NCBI RefSeq assembly: GCF_958450345.1
Contig: NC_088780.1
Coordinates: 155,912,726 to 155,976,725 of the forward strand
Direction of reading: 5' to 3'
DNA: 64,000 bases
From: Calliphora vicina
Lineage: Eukaryota; Arthropoda; Insecta; Diptera; Calliphoridae
Each line of letters begins with the position of its first letter. Position 1 is the stretch's first letter. Below are positions 23,048 through 35,257 of the stretch, piece by piece. The position numbers and the translations under genes are program-made. The notes beneath the pieces are model-generated. The model was not told where the DNA came from. It did no database searches and worked only from the letters and a program-made list of their open reading frames with translations.

Positions 23048-23604
23048 TTACAAAACATTTATTTTGATAAATATCCAATTCGCATCCCACTAAGCGACCA
23101 AAAAAAAAGATCTTTTGAGAAAAAAAGGGTCCATTTTGGAAAAAAAAAGTCAACAAAGTTTTTGATTTTGCAAAAAAAGTCAAAAATTGTATGTTTTGAA
23201 TTACAAAACATTTATTTTGATAAATATCTAAAATATCGCATCACCAACAAGCGACCAAAAAGTTCTTCAAGGAAAATATCTAAACTTTCTTTTCAGAAAA
23301 AAGGGCTAATTTTTTTTTTTTAAAAGTCAAACAAGTTTTTGATTTCGGGAAAAAAATTTCAAAATCTTTTTTTTCGAAAGATTGAATAAATAGCTATCTA
23401 AACTATTTGGGTCACCTTTTGTTAAGAATAATGGGAAATAAGTTAAATGCATGAGAAAAAACACCTGTTTGGCCAAAATGTAAAATTTTAAACCCTTCTA
23501 ACTCAGAGAGCTCTCGAACGATTTAGTCATTGATTTCAAAAGTTGGTTCACTTGACATGAAATCCCTCATTTATATTCTGGTTCATTATGAAATTGTAAG
23601 ACGT

Positions 23605-23770
23605 TCGTCCGTCCGTTTGTCCGTCTGTCTGTTGACAACACGGTAGGTCGCAAGCGAAAGGAGCTAGCTGGCTCTATGTTGATGAGGTTTGTCTCTTATT
23701 GAAAATGGGCAATATCGGTCCATTATTTCCACAAGCCCCCATACAAATGTCCCCCAGGAATACTATTTGA
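23605..23770 (-). repeat. Relic of the ~735 bp repeat family
   Basis: GTCCGTCCGTTTGTCCGTC (23611) and ATCGGTCCATTATTTCCACA with AGCCCCCATACAAATGTCC (23714-23752) are in the order expected of a minus copy with internal loss. Confidence 0.5.
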
Positions 23771-24816
23771 GCAGTCATGTTGATTATTGCTACTTTGACT
23801 AAAAACTTGAAACATCAACAACAATGTGAAACCTCAAAACGTTATCCGATTGTGTTAAGCATTTTGGTTCTAGATGACATTGAGCAATTTTAAACTTTGG
23901 GAGTATTTCAAAATAAACGCAAACCTATTCAACATACATGTTTAAATATAAAATATTTTGAAACTATGAAAAAGTACCGAACTTATATTGAAAGCTTCGT
24001 GGCAATATTAAAGTGTTACCATAAATTACCATCACTGATTTACAAGCTGCAAGCAATTTTCAAGTTCATCAAGTATTCAAGAAATGTAAAATTGAGAACT
24101 CTTTTCTTTTATTTTTTTACATTTACTACTTGTTGACACTTGTCGAAATGGGTTTTTTATTTAAATATTTTGTCAGTTTTACTAATAGTCAACACGTTCA
24201 GGAAATGTAGTAGTAATGCTGTGTGATGATGTAGCTGGTGGCAGAAAAGGTTTTAACATATTTGCAACATATGCTTTTTTTTGGAGCTTAAATGACCTTT
24301 AACACTTCGCAGACAAATTATGGTTAGAAAATAACATTAAAAATAAAGTTGTTGAAGGATGAAAGTACTGAAGGATAAAACAAATATTTGCTGATGTTGA
24401 ACTATGTCAATTTGTTAGTCAATGACACATTTATCATGATATTTTGAAAGAGAATTATAACTCTTTATTTCCTCAATTTAATTTTGTTTTTGTTTCTTTA
24501 GTCAAAAAACTAAACATCTAATAGCTATCGAATCTCAAATGATTACACAATTTTCACTATTACATTTAATGTTGTATAAACAGGAATTTTTGAAATTAAA
24601 TTAATTAGAAAATTAATTTTCTTTATACATATATTTAAACATCTATGTTTATTTTCGAAAGTTTTCTTTTAGCTGCAATATTCGCTATCTATTCAAATAA
24701 TAAGAAAATAAACAAATGCCATCTTAATTACACACAGTAGTCTTTGTGGTATTTGATTTTTCTGTACAAATAAACAATATGCAAATTGTAGGTGTTAAAC
24801 AAAAATAATAATTAGA
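23771..24816. other. AT-rich non-coding stretch
   Basis: A 79-codon plus frame at 23897-24136 (KYRTYIESFVAILKCYHK) shows no family features. Nothing else recognised. Confidence 0.4.
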
Positions 24817-25025
24817 GGATTCAAACATTCTGCTACTGGGTCGTATTGTCATAATATCCTAATATATTATGATAGTTTATTGTTGTGTTTCAAACTGAAA
24901 AGTTCAAAACTAATAAGACTTTTTGAACACTTTTTTGTTTGAAGCACAACAACAATTTGTTTAAACTATCATAATATATTAGAACATTATGACAATATGA
25001 CTTAATAGCGGACCGTTTGAATTCC
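24817..25025. mobile_element. Palindromic MITE, 209 bp
   Basis: The left arm (GGATTCAAACATTCTG, GTATTGTCATAATATCCTAA, ATATATTATGATAGTTTA) pairs with the right arm ending TATTAGAACATTATGACAAT and CGGACCGTTTGAATTCC. Arms are about 85 bp each, with a short AAAAGTTCAAAA/TTTTTGAACACTTTT centre. Target duplication not clear. Confidence 0.75.
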
Positions 25026-25379
25026 CCAAATACAATTGTATTTTTGTAGATGAATGTGCAAGAAAATGTCTTTATTATTAATTATTTGTTAATCTTAAAT
25101 ACGTTTCTTTCCTGTGATCACATTTAATGCACATTTCTAAAACTTTCAGTATTTTATTTTACTTTATTTTGAATATTAAGGAGTATGAATCAACAGGATA
25201 GTCATTGGGATCAAAAGTTTACTTTTCAAACGGACATTGCTAGATAATCAAAGAGTTTCATAAAATTACACGGTGTGAAATTCGATGCATTCGTCTATTT
25301 CAAAAACTTTTTCCCAAAGCGTAGAGATCACAAAATTAAAAAAAAAATTATTGTCAGGAAATTTTTCACTTTAGCGGCC
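25026..25379. other. AT-rich non-coding stretch
   Basis: Nothing recognised. Confidence 0.4.
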
Positions 25380-25745
25380 ACCTAAGCGCTACCTAAACGG
25401 TGTGAAGAATCATTCCTATTAAGTTCATGTGTTCTAGAAAGTTGTTTATTGAGATCTTAGATACATTTTTGTAGATGATTATTTCCTGAAATTTTATACG
25501 ATTTGATACCTATGGACCTGAAAAAAGGTAACAGAAATCGAATTTTTCAAAGTTTTTTGAGATTTTATCTTGAAGATGATGTTTTTTTTGATTTTAGCCT
25601 CAGAGAGTAAATAAAAATTCCGAAAGGTTTGCAAGAAATGTTTAGAAAATGATTACTTTTTTGCAAAAATGACACCGAGGCCCCAAATCTTTGGGGGTCC
25701 ATAAAAAATGCATGACTTGGGGCAAAACTGGGAGACACTGTTTTG
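25380..25745. repeat. Family A element, partial copy 2
   Basis: Shares with 10080-10640: CTAAACGGTGTGAAGAATCA, TTCTAGAAAGTTGTTTATTG, CTCAGAGAGTAAATAAAAAT, AAAATGACACCGAGGCCCCA and TTTGGGGGTCCATAAAAAA. No outer ends and no inverted arms; a deletion derivative or one-armed fragment. Confidence 0.75.
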
Positions 25746-26187
25746 TTAAGGAAAATTAATAAACAAATTTCTAAACTTTTTTTTACCAATTATTATTTTC
25801 TACTTAAATAAATAAATTTGAAGCCACATAACTTTTTAATGGTTGGTGACAGAGAGGAAAAATTGGTGCCGTTTTGCAAAGCTTTGCTAAAAACTGAAAT
25901 TATTTTTTTATTTTTTTATGAGATTTGCGCACCCTGTTGTGGGTTTTTGGAACTATTTTTAAGGATTCAAGAAAATCTATTGTATTAATTTTTGATTCAG
26001 AATCGACTGCAATATATACAACCGTTTTAGCTCTACAGAAAAATATGCTCAAAATGCTCATCTTGAACCAACACAAGGAGTGAAAATTTTCCAAAAAATT
26101 ACGCCATTATTTTTATTTACGCAAAAACCTTCAGAAAAAATATGATACCCGCAAATTAAATTTTGGAAATTAACTCTAATACATATA
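25746..26187. other. AT-rich non-coding stretch
   Basis: Nothing recognised. Confidence 0.4.
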
Positions 26188-26271
26188 CAGCCCAATTATG
26201 AACAAAATTATCCGGGAGTTTTTTCTCTTTTCTTATTTTTAACTCCAGGGAATCATTTCATAATTGGGCTG
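26188..26271. mobile_element. Short palindromic MITE, copy 2 (84 bp)
   Basis: CAGCCCAATTATGAACAAAA to TTTCATAATTGGGCTG, flanked by ATA on both sides; same family as 6800-6926 with a shorter centre (GGGAGTTTTTTCTC kept in the left arm, AACTCCAGGGAAT in the right). Confidence 0.85.
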
Positions 26272-27200
26272 ATAACATTTCTTATGTGAAAATAGCTAAT
26301 TTTTGTGTTTTAAAAAACTCATGAAAAATCGAAAACGACAGAATTTATTAAGGTTTATTACTTTGTCGCAAAGCCGCATATAATAGCAACAAAATGAGAT
26401 ATCGACCATAAAAATCGATTGATTCTTTTCGAATTTATTCACAATTAAGTGAATTCGCTCATTTTCACAAAATTTAACTTTTTTGTTTGATATACATAAA
26501 ATTGTGTAGTTAATGTTATTCTTTCGATTGATTGAATTTTGGAAACATTTTCCCCAATTTTCACATATATATTGCGTTTCAATCGGCTCAGTAGTTTCGG
26601 AGTTATAATAACAAATTGAAGCAAAAAATATATTTTTTACGTGAAAATATCAAATTTTAGTGTTTTAAAAAACTCATGAAAAATCGAAAACGACAGAATT
26701 TGTTAAGGTTTATTACTTTGTCGCAAAGCCGCATATAATAGCAACAAAATGAGATATCGATCATAAAAATAGATTGATTCTTTTCGAATTTATTCACAAT
26801 TAAGTGAATTCGCTCATTTTCACAAAATTTAACTTTTTTTTATATACATAAAATTGAGTAGTTAATGTTCTTCTTTCGATTGATTGAATATATTGAAAAC
26901 ATTTTACCAATGCTATGTATAAAATTTCATGTATATATTGCATTTTAATGGGCTCAGTAGTTTCGCAGCTATAATAACAAATTTAAGCAAAAAATATATT
27001 TTTTATGTGAAAATAGCTAATTTTTTTGTTTTAAAAAATTTCATGAAAAATCGAAAACGGCAGAAATTGTTTAGATTTATTGATTTATTGAAAAGCCTTA
27101 TGTAATAAGAACAAAATGAGATATCGTTTATAAAAATCGATGGATTACTTTCGAATTTATTCACAATTATGTGAATTCGGTTATTTTCAGAAAATTATAT
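26272..27200 (+). repeat. ~366 bp tandem repeat array 2
   Basis: Same monomer as at 21640-22760; GGCTCAGTAGTTTCGSAG at 26585 and 26951 (366 bp apart), with GACAGAATTTRTTAAGGTTT and CAAAGCCGCATATAATAGCA in the first two units. About two and a half units. Confidence 0.9.
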
Positions 27201-27700
27201 GTGCGTACAAGCGTGTATTTTGAGTGTACATTTTACATGGGTTTTGTTTTTGTTACAATAACAAAACACATGTAAAATTTACATGTGTAGCTTTGTGTAA
27301 AAGTAATAAACCTGAACAAGTTCTGTCGTTTTCGATTTTTTTACGAGTTTTTTAAAACACAAAAATTTGCTATTTTCACGTAAAAAATATATTTTTTGCT
27401 TCAATTTGGTATTATAACTCCGAAACTACTGAGCCGATTAAAATGCAATATATCAACAGATTAAAGGCTTTTCTAAGTTTACTTCAATAATATCGTTCTA
27501 ACCCTTTCTGAGTTATCATAAATTATGTGAAGCAACATATAACAAAATTCACAATTTTAGAAAAAAAAAAATTTAAAAAAGATCTATCCATAGAATTAAA
27601 AAATTTTACCATTTTTTGTACTACTGGAACCACAATACATCAAAATTGTGTAGTAGTTTAAAAAGCCTCCAAAATTTTTGTTGCCCTGTGTAATGAATCT
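27201..27700 (-). repeat. Inverted end of the ~366 bp repeat array
   Basis: After a short palindrome-rich spacer (TTTACATGGGTTTTGTT and AACAAAACACATGTAAA, 27231-27278), sequence 27330-27450 is a reversed piece of the monomer (CTCCGAAACTACTGAGCCGA) and 27450-27690 is the reverse complement, diverged, of 21500-21790 that precedes array 1 (CCCTTTCTGAGTTATCATAA, GATCTATCCATAGAATT). Confidence 0.75.
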
Positions 27701-29789
27701 GCAAGGCACTGCACTTGTTTTTATCGTAGCAATTTCAAACAAAAATCATTGACGGAAGAACTAGTTCTTCAATTTATCCTAAGAATGTGTGATTGGTTCG
27801 TAAAGTTTTTCTAGAACTTGCTACCAGGGTGACAATTTCTCAAAAAAATTGCTTAAGTAACTGATTCCAGAATCATTCTAAATAACAAGTGCTAGCTCCG
27901 TAACGCTTCTTGCTTCTTTGGAATCAGTTATGGAGGTGATAATCTCAAACAAAAACCATTAGCCTCAACGCCAAACAAGAATGAGTGCTGGCTGGTTTGC
28001 ATGTTATGAAACTAATAAATATTTTCCTGGGATATTTTGCATTTTTTTTTGTTTTTGAATAGCAAATATTTCATTTAATAATTTTCTAAAAATATTAACT
28101 GTTTTAAACAACATCAAAGTTAATTAATGAAACTATTAAGCAAACATAATTAAACCATACAGTTTAGCAAATACATTAATATTAAAGTGTTTTTTTTTTC
28201 TCTCTCTTTAAAATAATTCAACAATATTTTTTCATTAAATTTTATTTAACATATTAAACAATAGATTTATTATCTTACACTTCATTAATTATTTAAGTGT
28301 ATTTAACAAAAAAAAAAAACAGTTTGAAAATAATATTGACATTGTAAGTAACGTAAAGTAAAGTATATTTTATGCACAATAAATAAAATTCAAGTAGTTT
28401 TGTTATTCTACCTCTAGACAATAACTTTAAATAGAAATAAAAGATAATGAAAAGTGTGTTGGAGAAAAAAATAAAGAAAATCAATAGATAAATATAAAAT
28501 ATTGACAACAACTTTCCTTTTGTAACACTTGATTAAATTTATAGTCTTGTAAATAAAGACTGTGGTAATAATTAAATTGTTTAGTATTTAAATTAAAAAA
28601 AAAACAGACTTACTGCGTCAGTAGTATAAGCGAATTCAATTGAAACAAGCAACACTGGGCTACTGCTATGTATTTTATATAAATTGTTAAAGGTCTTAAG
28701 AAAATTAAATATTCCACACCTTAAATATTTTATAATTTATATTTTTGTTTATTAATTCTTAAACACTCAATTTTAAATTTAATTTTATAAACTTTTTCTT
28801 TTGGATGTTGGAAATTTTCCTTTATTTAGGATAATTTTCAACTTTATTTTATTTTATAATGTTTTAACACATTATATTTATTTAATTTTGGTGTTACACT
28901 TTTATGTTTAATATATATTTTGTTATTTTCTAGTTAAAGAATTTTTATTGATATTTTTGTGTGCCACTGTTTTCACACATCATTATTTAGACGTTTTTAA
29001 TTATCCGCTAATATTTAAACAGTAAACATTGTGGCCAATAGCAAATCATTAATTTTTCAAATTACTTTACTTTATTTTACATTTTTATTTTTTTTTTTAT
29101 TTAATTTTTCCTTCATTTCTTTTTTCACACAAACAAATTTTTTTTGTTGTTTTTTTAAACAAATGTTTACATTTCGATTTGTTATCTTTAATTTAATTTT
29201 TTTTAAATAATTCTACACAATTTTTTTTTTTCATTTATTTATTTTCTTTTCTAAATGTTGTTTTCAGCCCCTCAAATTGTATTTTCCCTGTAGAGTGTTA
29301 AAGAGGTGAATGAATGATTGAATGGAATTGAATTATTAAATTACAAATTCTTGTTTAGCGCCCGTTGTTCAAGAGTTTTTGCAACCGCTGCGCTTGAAGT
29401 TTTCCGACAAACTGAATTTTGCTATTTCAATATTCAAGTTCATTAAGAAATTTTTGTTTTTTTGGTATTGTAAAAATGTGTGTAGGGTAGGCAGCATATA
29501 AGAAGGAAATCATTTTAACAGTTATGTTAGCTAGCATAACATAACAGAGAAATGCCGGTTTTTCTGTTAAATTTAACAGACTGTTAGAATAATACTTAAA
29601 TTATGCTAGATTTTAATAGGAAGTAAAACATGTTATAACAGAAATCTTATATTTAAGGCTCTTAATTCATTGCAATATTTTACATTTCACCGTGGAAATT
29701 TAATTTAATCTGCGGACTTCATCTGAAATCGTGAGAAATAGAATTTGGTAGTGAATGTTTTCACAGTTACCAAATCATATTTAACAAGT
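27701..29789. other. AT-rich non-coding stretch
   Basis: About 2 kb with extremely high A+T (T runs at 29080-29240), no coding pattern or dispersed repeat recognised. Near 27700-28000 the base composition is more even but no frame is conserved-looking. Confidence 0.45.
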
Positions 29790-29885
29790 AAGAAAGTAGG
29801 TTCGACCCGAACCTACTTTCATTTATTTTCATGAATTATTTTCGTAAGTTGGCCTTATATTGAAGCTATGACTAATTATGCACCG
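29790..29885 (+). repeat. Relic of the ~735 bp repeat, 5' end
   Basis: AACAAGTAAGAAAGTAGGTTC and, after internal loss, GTAAGTTGGCCTTATATTGA and AGCTATGACTAATTATGCAC follow the family order. Confidence 0.6.
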
Positions 29886-31480
29886 ATCCACAGTGGTTTA
29901 GAAACTTTTTTTGGAAATAATTCGGTATCTTGGGAACTATTGGAGATATTATTACGAAATTTCACATGGTTTAAGCAAGTACAAGGTGGCGCAAAAGTAA
30001 ACTTCCGATGTTTTTTGGCTGTAATTAAGAAAAAAATGAAAAACTTTGATTCTTCTTGTGGATTATTTTTATTTGGTCTTTTAATGTTTTTTACATCAAG
30101 TCGAGAATATGATGTCATGTAAATGGCCGCCGCCACAGTTGATTATCATTTGAGCCCTTTTTATGGCATTTTCCATCACTTTGGCCAAAATTTTCGTCGA
30201 TAGGTCCTCACATTCTTGATGGATATTGTCTTTAAGAGCTGCAAGAGTCTGAGGCTTGTTGACATAAACCCGCGACTTCAAAAAGCCCCACAAAATGAAG
30301 TCTGGAGCGGTCAAATCAGGCGATCTTGCTGGCCAGTGCAAATCGCCAAAACGGGAGATTAGGCGCCCGGGGAATGCATCCTTCAGCATATCGGTTGTGG
30401 CACGTGCAGTGTGTGCCGTTGCACCGTCCTGTTGGAACCCCGTGTTTTCCAATCCCAATTCATCAAGTTGCGGCAAAAAGAACTCGTTGATCATTGCTCT
30501 GTAGTGCTCACCATTCACAGTAACCGTTTGGCCTGCGACGTCTTCGAAGAAAAAAGGTCCGATGACTCCACCAGCGAAAACAGCACAGTGACTTTGAGCG
30601 GGTGTGATGGCTCTTCGTGGGTTACACGCGGATTTTCAGTGCCCCAGAAGCGTAAATTTAGCTTATTTACGTACCCGCTAAGATGGAAATGGGCCTCATC
30701 ACTCATGATTGTTTTTGATGAAAAATCACCGACCGATTATTGGTCAAATAAATAGTCAGCAATATTCCGCGTTCTGGAGCAGTGTAGCGTAACATTGTTT
30801 ATTAGCGTGTATTTCGCATGTGTTTACTACACAAATGTCAAAACAGAACTGACATTAGGGGCCAATCGCAAAATGTATAGCATTTTCTGATAGGATTATT
30901 ACTTTTGCGCCACCTTGTACATAGCCCCTCAAAGTTGGTCACCTCGGGTCTCAAATTCGGACTGTAATTTTGAATATCAATAGTCCTTGAGAAGATCTAC
31001 AAAAAATACCCTTACAAATTTAGGTTATCTCTATTAGTTGAAGAGATATTCAGGTTTATTGATTATTTTTTTTAATTTTGCTCGATCTTTTTATGGTTTT
31101 TTAGATATGGCGGGCCTACGGATTGTCGAAATTTATTTTTAAATTATCAGCTATATTGGCGATAAAATTCTAAATAAACTAAAAATGTATAAAAATGTAT
31201 ACGCATCCAAAGTTGGAATTTGTAAAAAGGGCCGTATTTTTTACGTTTTTTTTTCCAAAAAAACCCATATGTTTTTCTTTTGTAGAAAAAAAAATTTCTT
31301 CGGGACTATATAAAATTTTTATATGATCCGGAAAGATAGCTTAATGCAAAAGCGTGTAAAGATAAATTTGGCTCACTTAAGCGGACATACAATCCCCCAG
31401 TAAAAATAAAAATTTCGGTTTGTGTGAAAAATTCTAAAAAGGCAAAGCACCGATCCACGAAAAAGCTTTGTATAACCCCA
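29880..31480 (+). repeat. Old dispersed repeat, family B, copy 2, interrupted by a Tc1/mariner-like element
   Basis: Matches 16600-16690 on the left of the insert and 17870-18040 on its right (TTTTATATGATCCGGAAAGA, GCAAAAGCGTGTAAAGATAA, GGACATACAATCCCCCAG). The insert at 29982-30917 lies at a TA in TTAAGCAAGTACATAGCCC. Confidence 0.6.
29982..30917 (-). mobile_element. Non-autonomous Tc1/mariner-superfamily element, copy 3
   Basis: Perfect-looking ends CAAGGTGGCGCAAAAGTAA and TTACTTTTGCGCCACCTTG, flanked by TA at 29980-29981 and 30918-30919. The minus strand carries SDEAHFHLSGYVNKLNLRFW (30706 on), a break near 30590, then 140 codons open from 30518 to 30096 with FQQDGATAHTARATTDMLKD, LHWPARSPDLTAPDFILWGF and the C-terminal GGGHLHDIIFST. 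The N-terminal DNA-binding domain is absent with the same junction as copies 1 and 2. This is the least damaged pair of ends. Confidence 0.9.
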
Positions 31481-31710
31481 TACGTTTCATAAATACTTAC
31501 TAAGTAGTTTTACTATCACACGGTAAATAACGTAACAGTAGGCACTTTTCTAAAAAAACTCAGTTTTTGGAGTACATTTTCCCCGTTTTAGGAATTTCGG
31601 TATTTGAAAATAAAAAATTTCAAAAATTCTAATGCCATTGATTTAAGGTCATTTCAGTCTGTATCAAAATAAAAGCTAAAAATTTGAAAAATCACACTAG
31701 TTTACTATGT

Positions 31711-32195
31711 TGCATTTTGTGTGTATACCAACGTTTTTAAGCGATTTATGAACGTTAAAGTGATTTTCGGAAGCGGGTCTATATGGGAGCTATGACTAAT
31801 TATGGACCGATCGTAACAAAATTTGGTGACATGAATTTTATATATATAAAACTTATTTGGAGCGCAATTTGTGGAGATACATTTATAAATTAAACATTTA
31901 TGACCGATAAAGTCCAATTTCGGGAGGACATTTGTATGGGGGCTAGGTGAAATAATGGACCGATTTCAGCCAGTTTCAATAGGCTTGGTCCATGGGCCGA
32001 AAAAATAATATGTACCAAATTTTATCGAAATATCTTCAAAATTGCGACATGTACTCTGCGCACAAGGTTTACATGGACAGCCAGCCAACCAGACGGACGG
32101 ACATCGTTTAATCGACTTAGACTAATATTTTTGGGCGTTACAAACATCTGCACAAACGCATAGTACCTTCCCCACTATGGTGGTGTAGGGTATAC
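31711..32195 (+). repeat. ~735 bp interspersed repeat, copy c (5' part missing)
   Basis: Begins in the middle of the repeat (ACGTTTTTAAGCGATTTATG) and continues to the 3' hairpin CCCACTATGGTGGTGTAGGG at 32176. Includes GGACAGCCAGCCAACCAGAC and CAGACGGACGGACATCG. Confidence 0.88.
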
Positions 32196-33699
32196 AAACG
32201 TTGGCCTAACTAAGTTTTTCTCTATCACTTCTTTTTAGTAAAATACTGTATTCTAAAACTTCAAAACTTCATGAATATTTTCTTTTTAAACTAATTTTAA
32301 AATTGTTTCTTTTGTTTGAAAGATATAAGTTTTGTCTTCAAAACAGAAAAGGATTTGTAAAAAACAGCACCAAAATTTGTTTTTTCATTTGTTGTCCTGT
32401 GTTAGGTTTCGCTATTTGATTATGGTCTCCACAACCATAATTTTTTTGGAGGGAAATGTGTATTGAGGATATTGCTTTGTTTTCCACGATGTCAAATACA
32501 TAATTATAATAATAGTAAATTTTCTATTCCTCAATAAATAAGTGATAAAGAAAATTAGGAAATTCAATATTTAGAAAAGCTTGTAAAACAAAAGACTGAA
32601 CCCTGAATATTGCAACCATTACAATATCAGCTTAACACCATTCTCAATAACATATGTATATTACTGTTAATTTAACACTAGCTGTTATCTTTAACATTTA
32701 TTTAATGTTTCACTGTTTAATTTAACACATGCGCTGAAATATTTTGCTCTCCTTATTCATTCTTTGTTTTGGTCATTCCGTACGTAAACAATAAAACGTA
32801 AAGACACGTGTTGGCTTTAAAGTGTGAGAGTTTGCTGGTTATTGTGCTTATTATTGTTACTTGTTTGTTTATTTATTTAAATAATTTTTGTTGTGCTTTT
32901 CCTTGAGACCAAAACACAGATTTTCATCATTTTTTTTTTACTTATTGTTTTGCGGCCTTTGAAAACAACTGAAAAGGTGTTTTAATAAAATGAAATTAAA
33001 AAAAAAATTACAAGTATTTTATTTATAAACAGAAATGAAAGCAGCATAACATAAAAAAATACAAGTAAAAGATGAATAAGTACCTGGAATTTCAGATGCT
33101 TAACCACATTAAATTAATTTGCAAAAACCATCAAGTTCAAGGAAGAGGAAAACAAAAACTTTTTCTTTGATTTATATACATTTGATGTATTTACGTTTTA
33201 CGCAATTAAAAATCATGTTAAGTAGGAGTTATGAAGAAATTAAAGTTATATAGAAATTGTTGAAATTTGTTTAGTTTTATAGGTGAAGCCTGGCACAATA
33301 AGTAATGTTGTAAACAAACACGGGAATTTCTTAAACTATTCCTGTCATTCATGAATATTTAAGTTTTATTAACAAAATATTTTCCTTATGTTTAAATATG
33401 CAGACATACAGGTTAGCACAACTTTTATACTTTTACACAATCAATAGGGTGGTCCTTATATTACAATTTTTCCATTTTTGGTCTAAAATTGTTCTACGTC
33501 ATCTAAAAACTAAATACTGAACATTTTAAAAAAATTGTATAACATTTAGATGTTGTACATTTTATTTGAAATTTCGAGTTTTGTGCAAAGTATCAATATT
33601 TAAAAACAAATGTTCACACGAAATTTCTAAAACATAAGGAAAATATTTTTGTTTCTAATAAACGCTAAATAATGATTACAAATACAAATTTTAACTGTA
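32196..33699. other. AT-rich non-coding stretch
   Basis: Nothing recognised on either strand. Confidence 0.45.
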
Positions 33700-33865
33700 A
33701 CTATTGAAACTGACTGAAATCGGTCCATTATTTCACCAAGCCCCCATACAAATGTCCTTCCGAAATTGGACTTTATCGGTCATAAATGTTTAATTTATAT
33801 ATGTATCTCCACAAATTCCGCTCCAAATAAGTTTTATGTATACAAAATTTATGTCACCAAAGAAT
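33700..33865 (-). repeat. ~735 bp interspersed repeat, copy d (internal fragment)
   Basis: Minus fragment with GAAATCGGTCCATTATTTCA, GACTTTATCGGTCATAAATG, ATTCCGCTCCAAATAAGTTT and ATGTCACCAAA; both ends missing. Confidence 0.8.
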
Positions 33866-34869
33866 GTTTTGAAATTTAAAAATTTCAAAGACATTTAGTT
33901 TTTGGTTAAATTATTTTTTACAAATATAATTCGTAGAGTAATGTTTAATTTAAAATTTTTTTATTTAGGTAATTTTAAATTTCAAAAACATTATTAAACC
34001 TTTCACATCTTGGGTCAAAACTGTCCAATACTGCACAGTGGGGCAGAATCAATTTTTTTTGGAAATGAATCTGGCATTTCTAAACTGCTGATCGTAGCCA
34101 AGGAGTATTCGAGTTTAAGTTATTAAAATGGGTCCTACAAAGGCTCGAAGGGCGACACTATGGACATGTTGGGTACCTTCGACATGTAAAATTGGCATTT
34201 TTTTTGTTTCCCATCCTATTTCCAAGATTTTTATTTATCTCTTACAATTTCCGAGATCAAAATTTAAATTTTAAAATTTGGACATACCTTGGTCCGTTTT
34301 TTGTTTTAAATGTAGAGCATACTTTTGGACCGAATGTATTCCAATTTTGTGGTTAGTTTTTTTTAATTCGAATAATTCGAAAAAGCGTAATTTTTAAAAA
34401 CCGGTTTTCGGTTTTTTCTATCAAAAACCGGTTCGAATAACCGGTTTATAGGCTTTTTTGTCAATTTAAGAATTGCGTTATATTAAATTATTTTTTTATT
34501 AAAACAAATTAAAAAAACGTTCAGTCAAATTACACAGAATTTGAAGTCAAAAGAAAGAATCTATGTTAATAGATAATTTTATATAATAATAGTTAATTGT
34601 ATTTTGTTCCTTAAATTATTTTTTACTGGTTGACCGCACGGCTTCGCCCGGTAGCATTTACTAATGTTAGTTCGTCAAGTTTCTCCAACTCTGCCTGTTC
34701 TTATTTATTTGCAAATAAAATATCTAAATTTGTACTGCATACTTTAAGGACTTTTTTATTACAGTTGGCTGGACTCAAAAAAGCCGGGTTTAGCCGTATT
34801 TTGTTTTTTCTTTACAAACCATCTCCTGAAAATTTCGAATCGAATAAAAAAAAATCAGCAAAATCGCGG
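33866..34869. other. AT-rich stretch with repeat scraps
   Basis: 34035-34150 resembles family B and 57165-57260 (CACAGTGG, CTGGCATTTCTAAACTGCTG, AGCCAAGGAG). 34380-34465 holds AAACCGGTTTTCGGTTTTTT and CCGGTTCGAATAACCGGTTT, like the arms of the hAT-like MITE at 43503-44407. An 82-codon plus frame (34630-34878) has no family features. Confidence 0.4.
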
Positions 34870-35236
34870 TCCAAATAAGTTTTATATATATAAAATTCAT
34901 GTCACCAAATTTTGTTACGATCGGTCCATAATTAGTCATAGCTCCCATATAGACACGCTTCCGAAAATAACTTTAACGTGCACAAATCGCTTAAAAATTT
35001 TGGTATACTCACAAAATTCAACATAGTAAACTTTCATAGAGACATAAATCACACGACCTAATTTCATGATGATCGGTCCATAATTAGATATAGCCCCATA
35101 TAAGGCCCACTTCCGAAAATCACTAAAAAATTTAAATTATTGAAATTTTAAAAGAAAAATGTTTTTGCTCTTTTACTTAGTGTAGGGTATTATATGGTCG
35201 GGCTTGACCGATCATACTTTCTTACTTGTTTTTTAA
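34870..35236 (-). repeat. ~735 bp interspersed repeat, copy e (5' half)
   Basis: Minus copy from CCAAATAAGTTTTATATATA to AGTGTAGGGTATTATATGGT and CGGGCTTGACCGATCATACT; the 3' half of the repeat is missing. Confidence 0.88.
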
Positions 35237-35257
35237 TAAAAGTCTGCAGAAACACCC

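Larger units (their letters stand above)
21133..23575. mobile_element. Composite TIR element, family C, copy 1
   Basis: Left end TGAGGGATTTTAAGTCAAGT then GAACCAACTTTTGAAATCGA; the right end carries the complement (CAAAAGTTGGTTCACTTGAC, ATGAAATCCCTCA at 23539-23573). Deeper in the arms, ACTCTCTGAGTTAGAGG (21247) and TCTAACTCAGAGAGCTCT (23498), and GGCCAAATAGTTGTTTTTTC (21477) and its partner near 23455, are also inverted. The left arm carries a 186 bp hAT-like MITE, the middle a ~366 bp tandem array, and the right half another small MITE. No transposase gene; other copies at 44690-45385 and 56606-57160 are much shorter. Confidence 0.75.

Noticed and set aside
21640..27200. Regularly spaced repeats considered as CRISPR-like
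   Set aside because: Unit is ~366 bp with no short-repeat/unique-spacer pattern, in eukaryotic DNA; ordinary tandem repeats.
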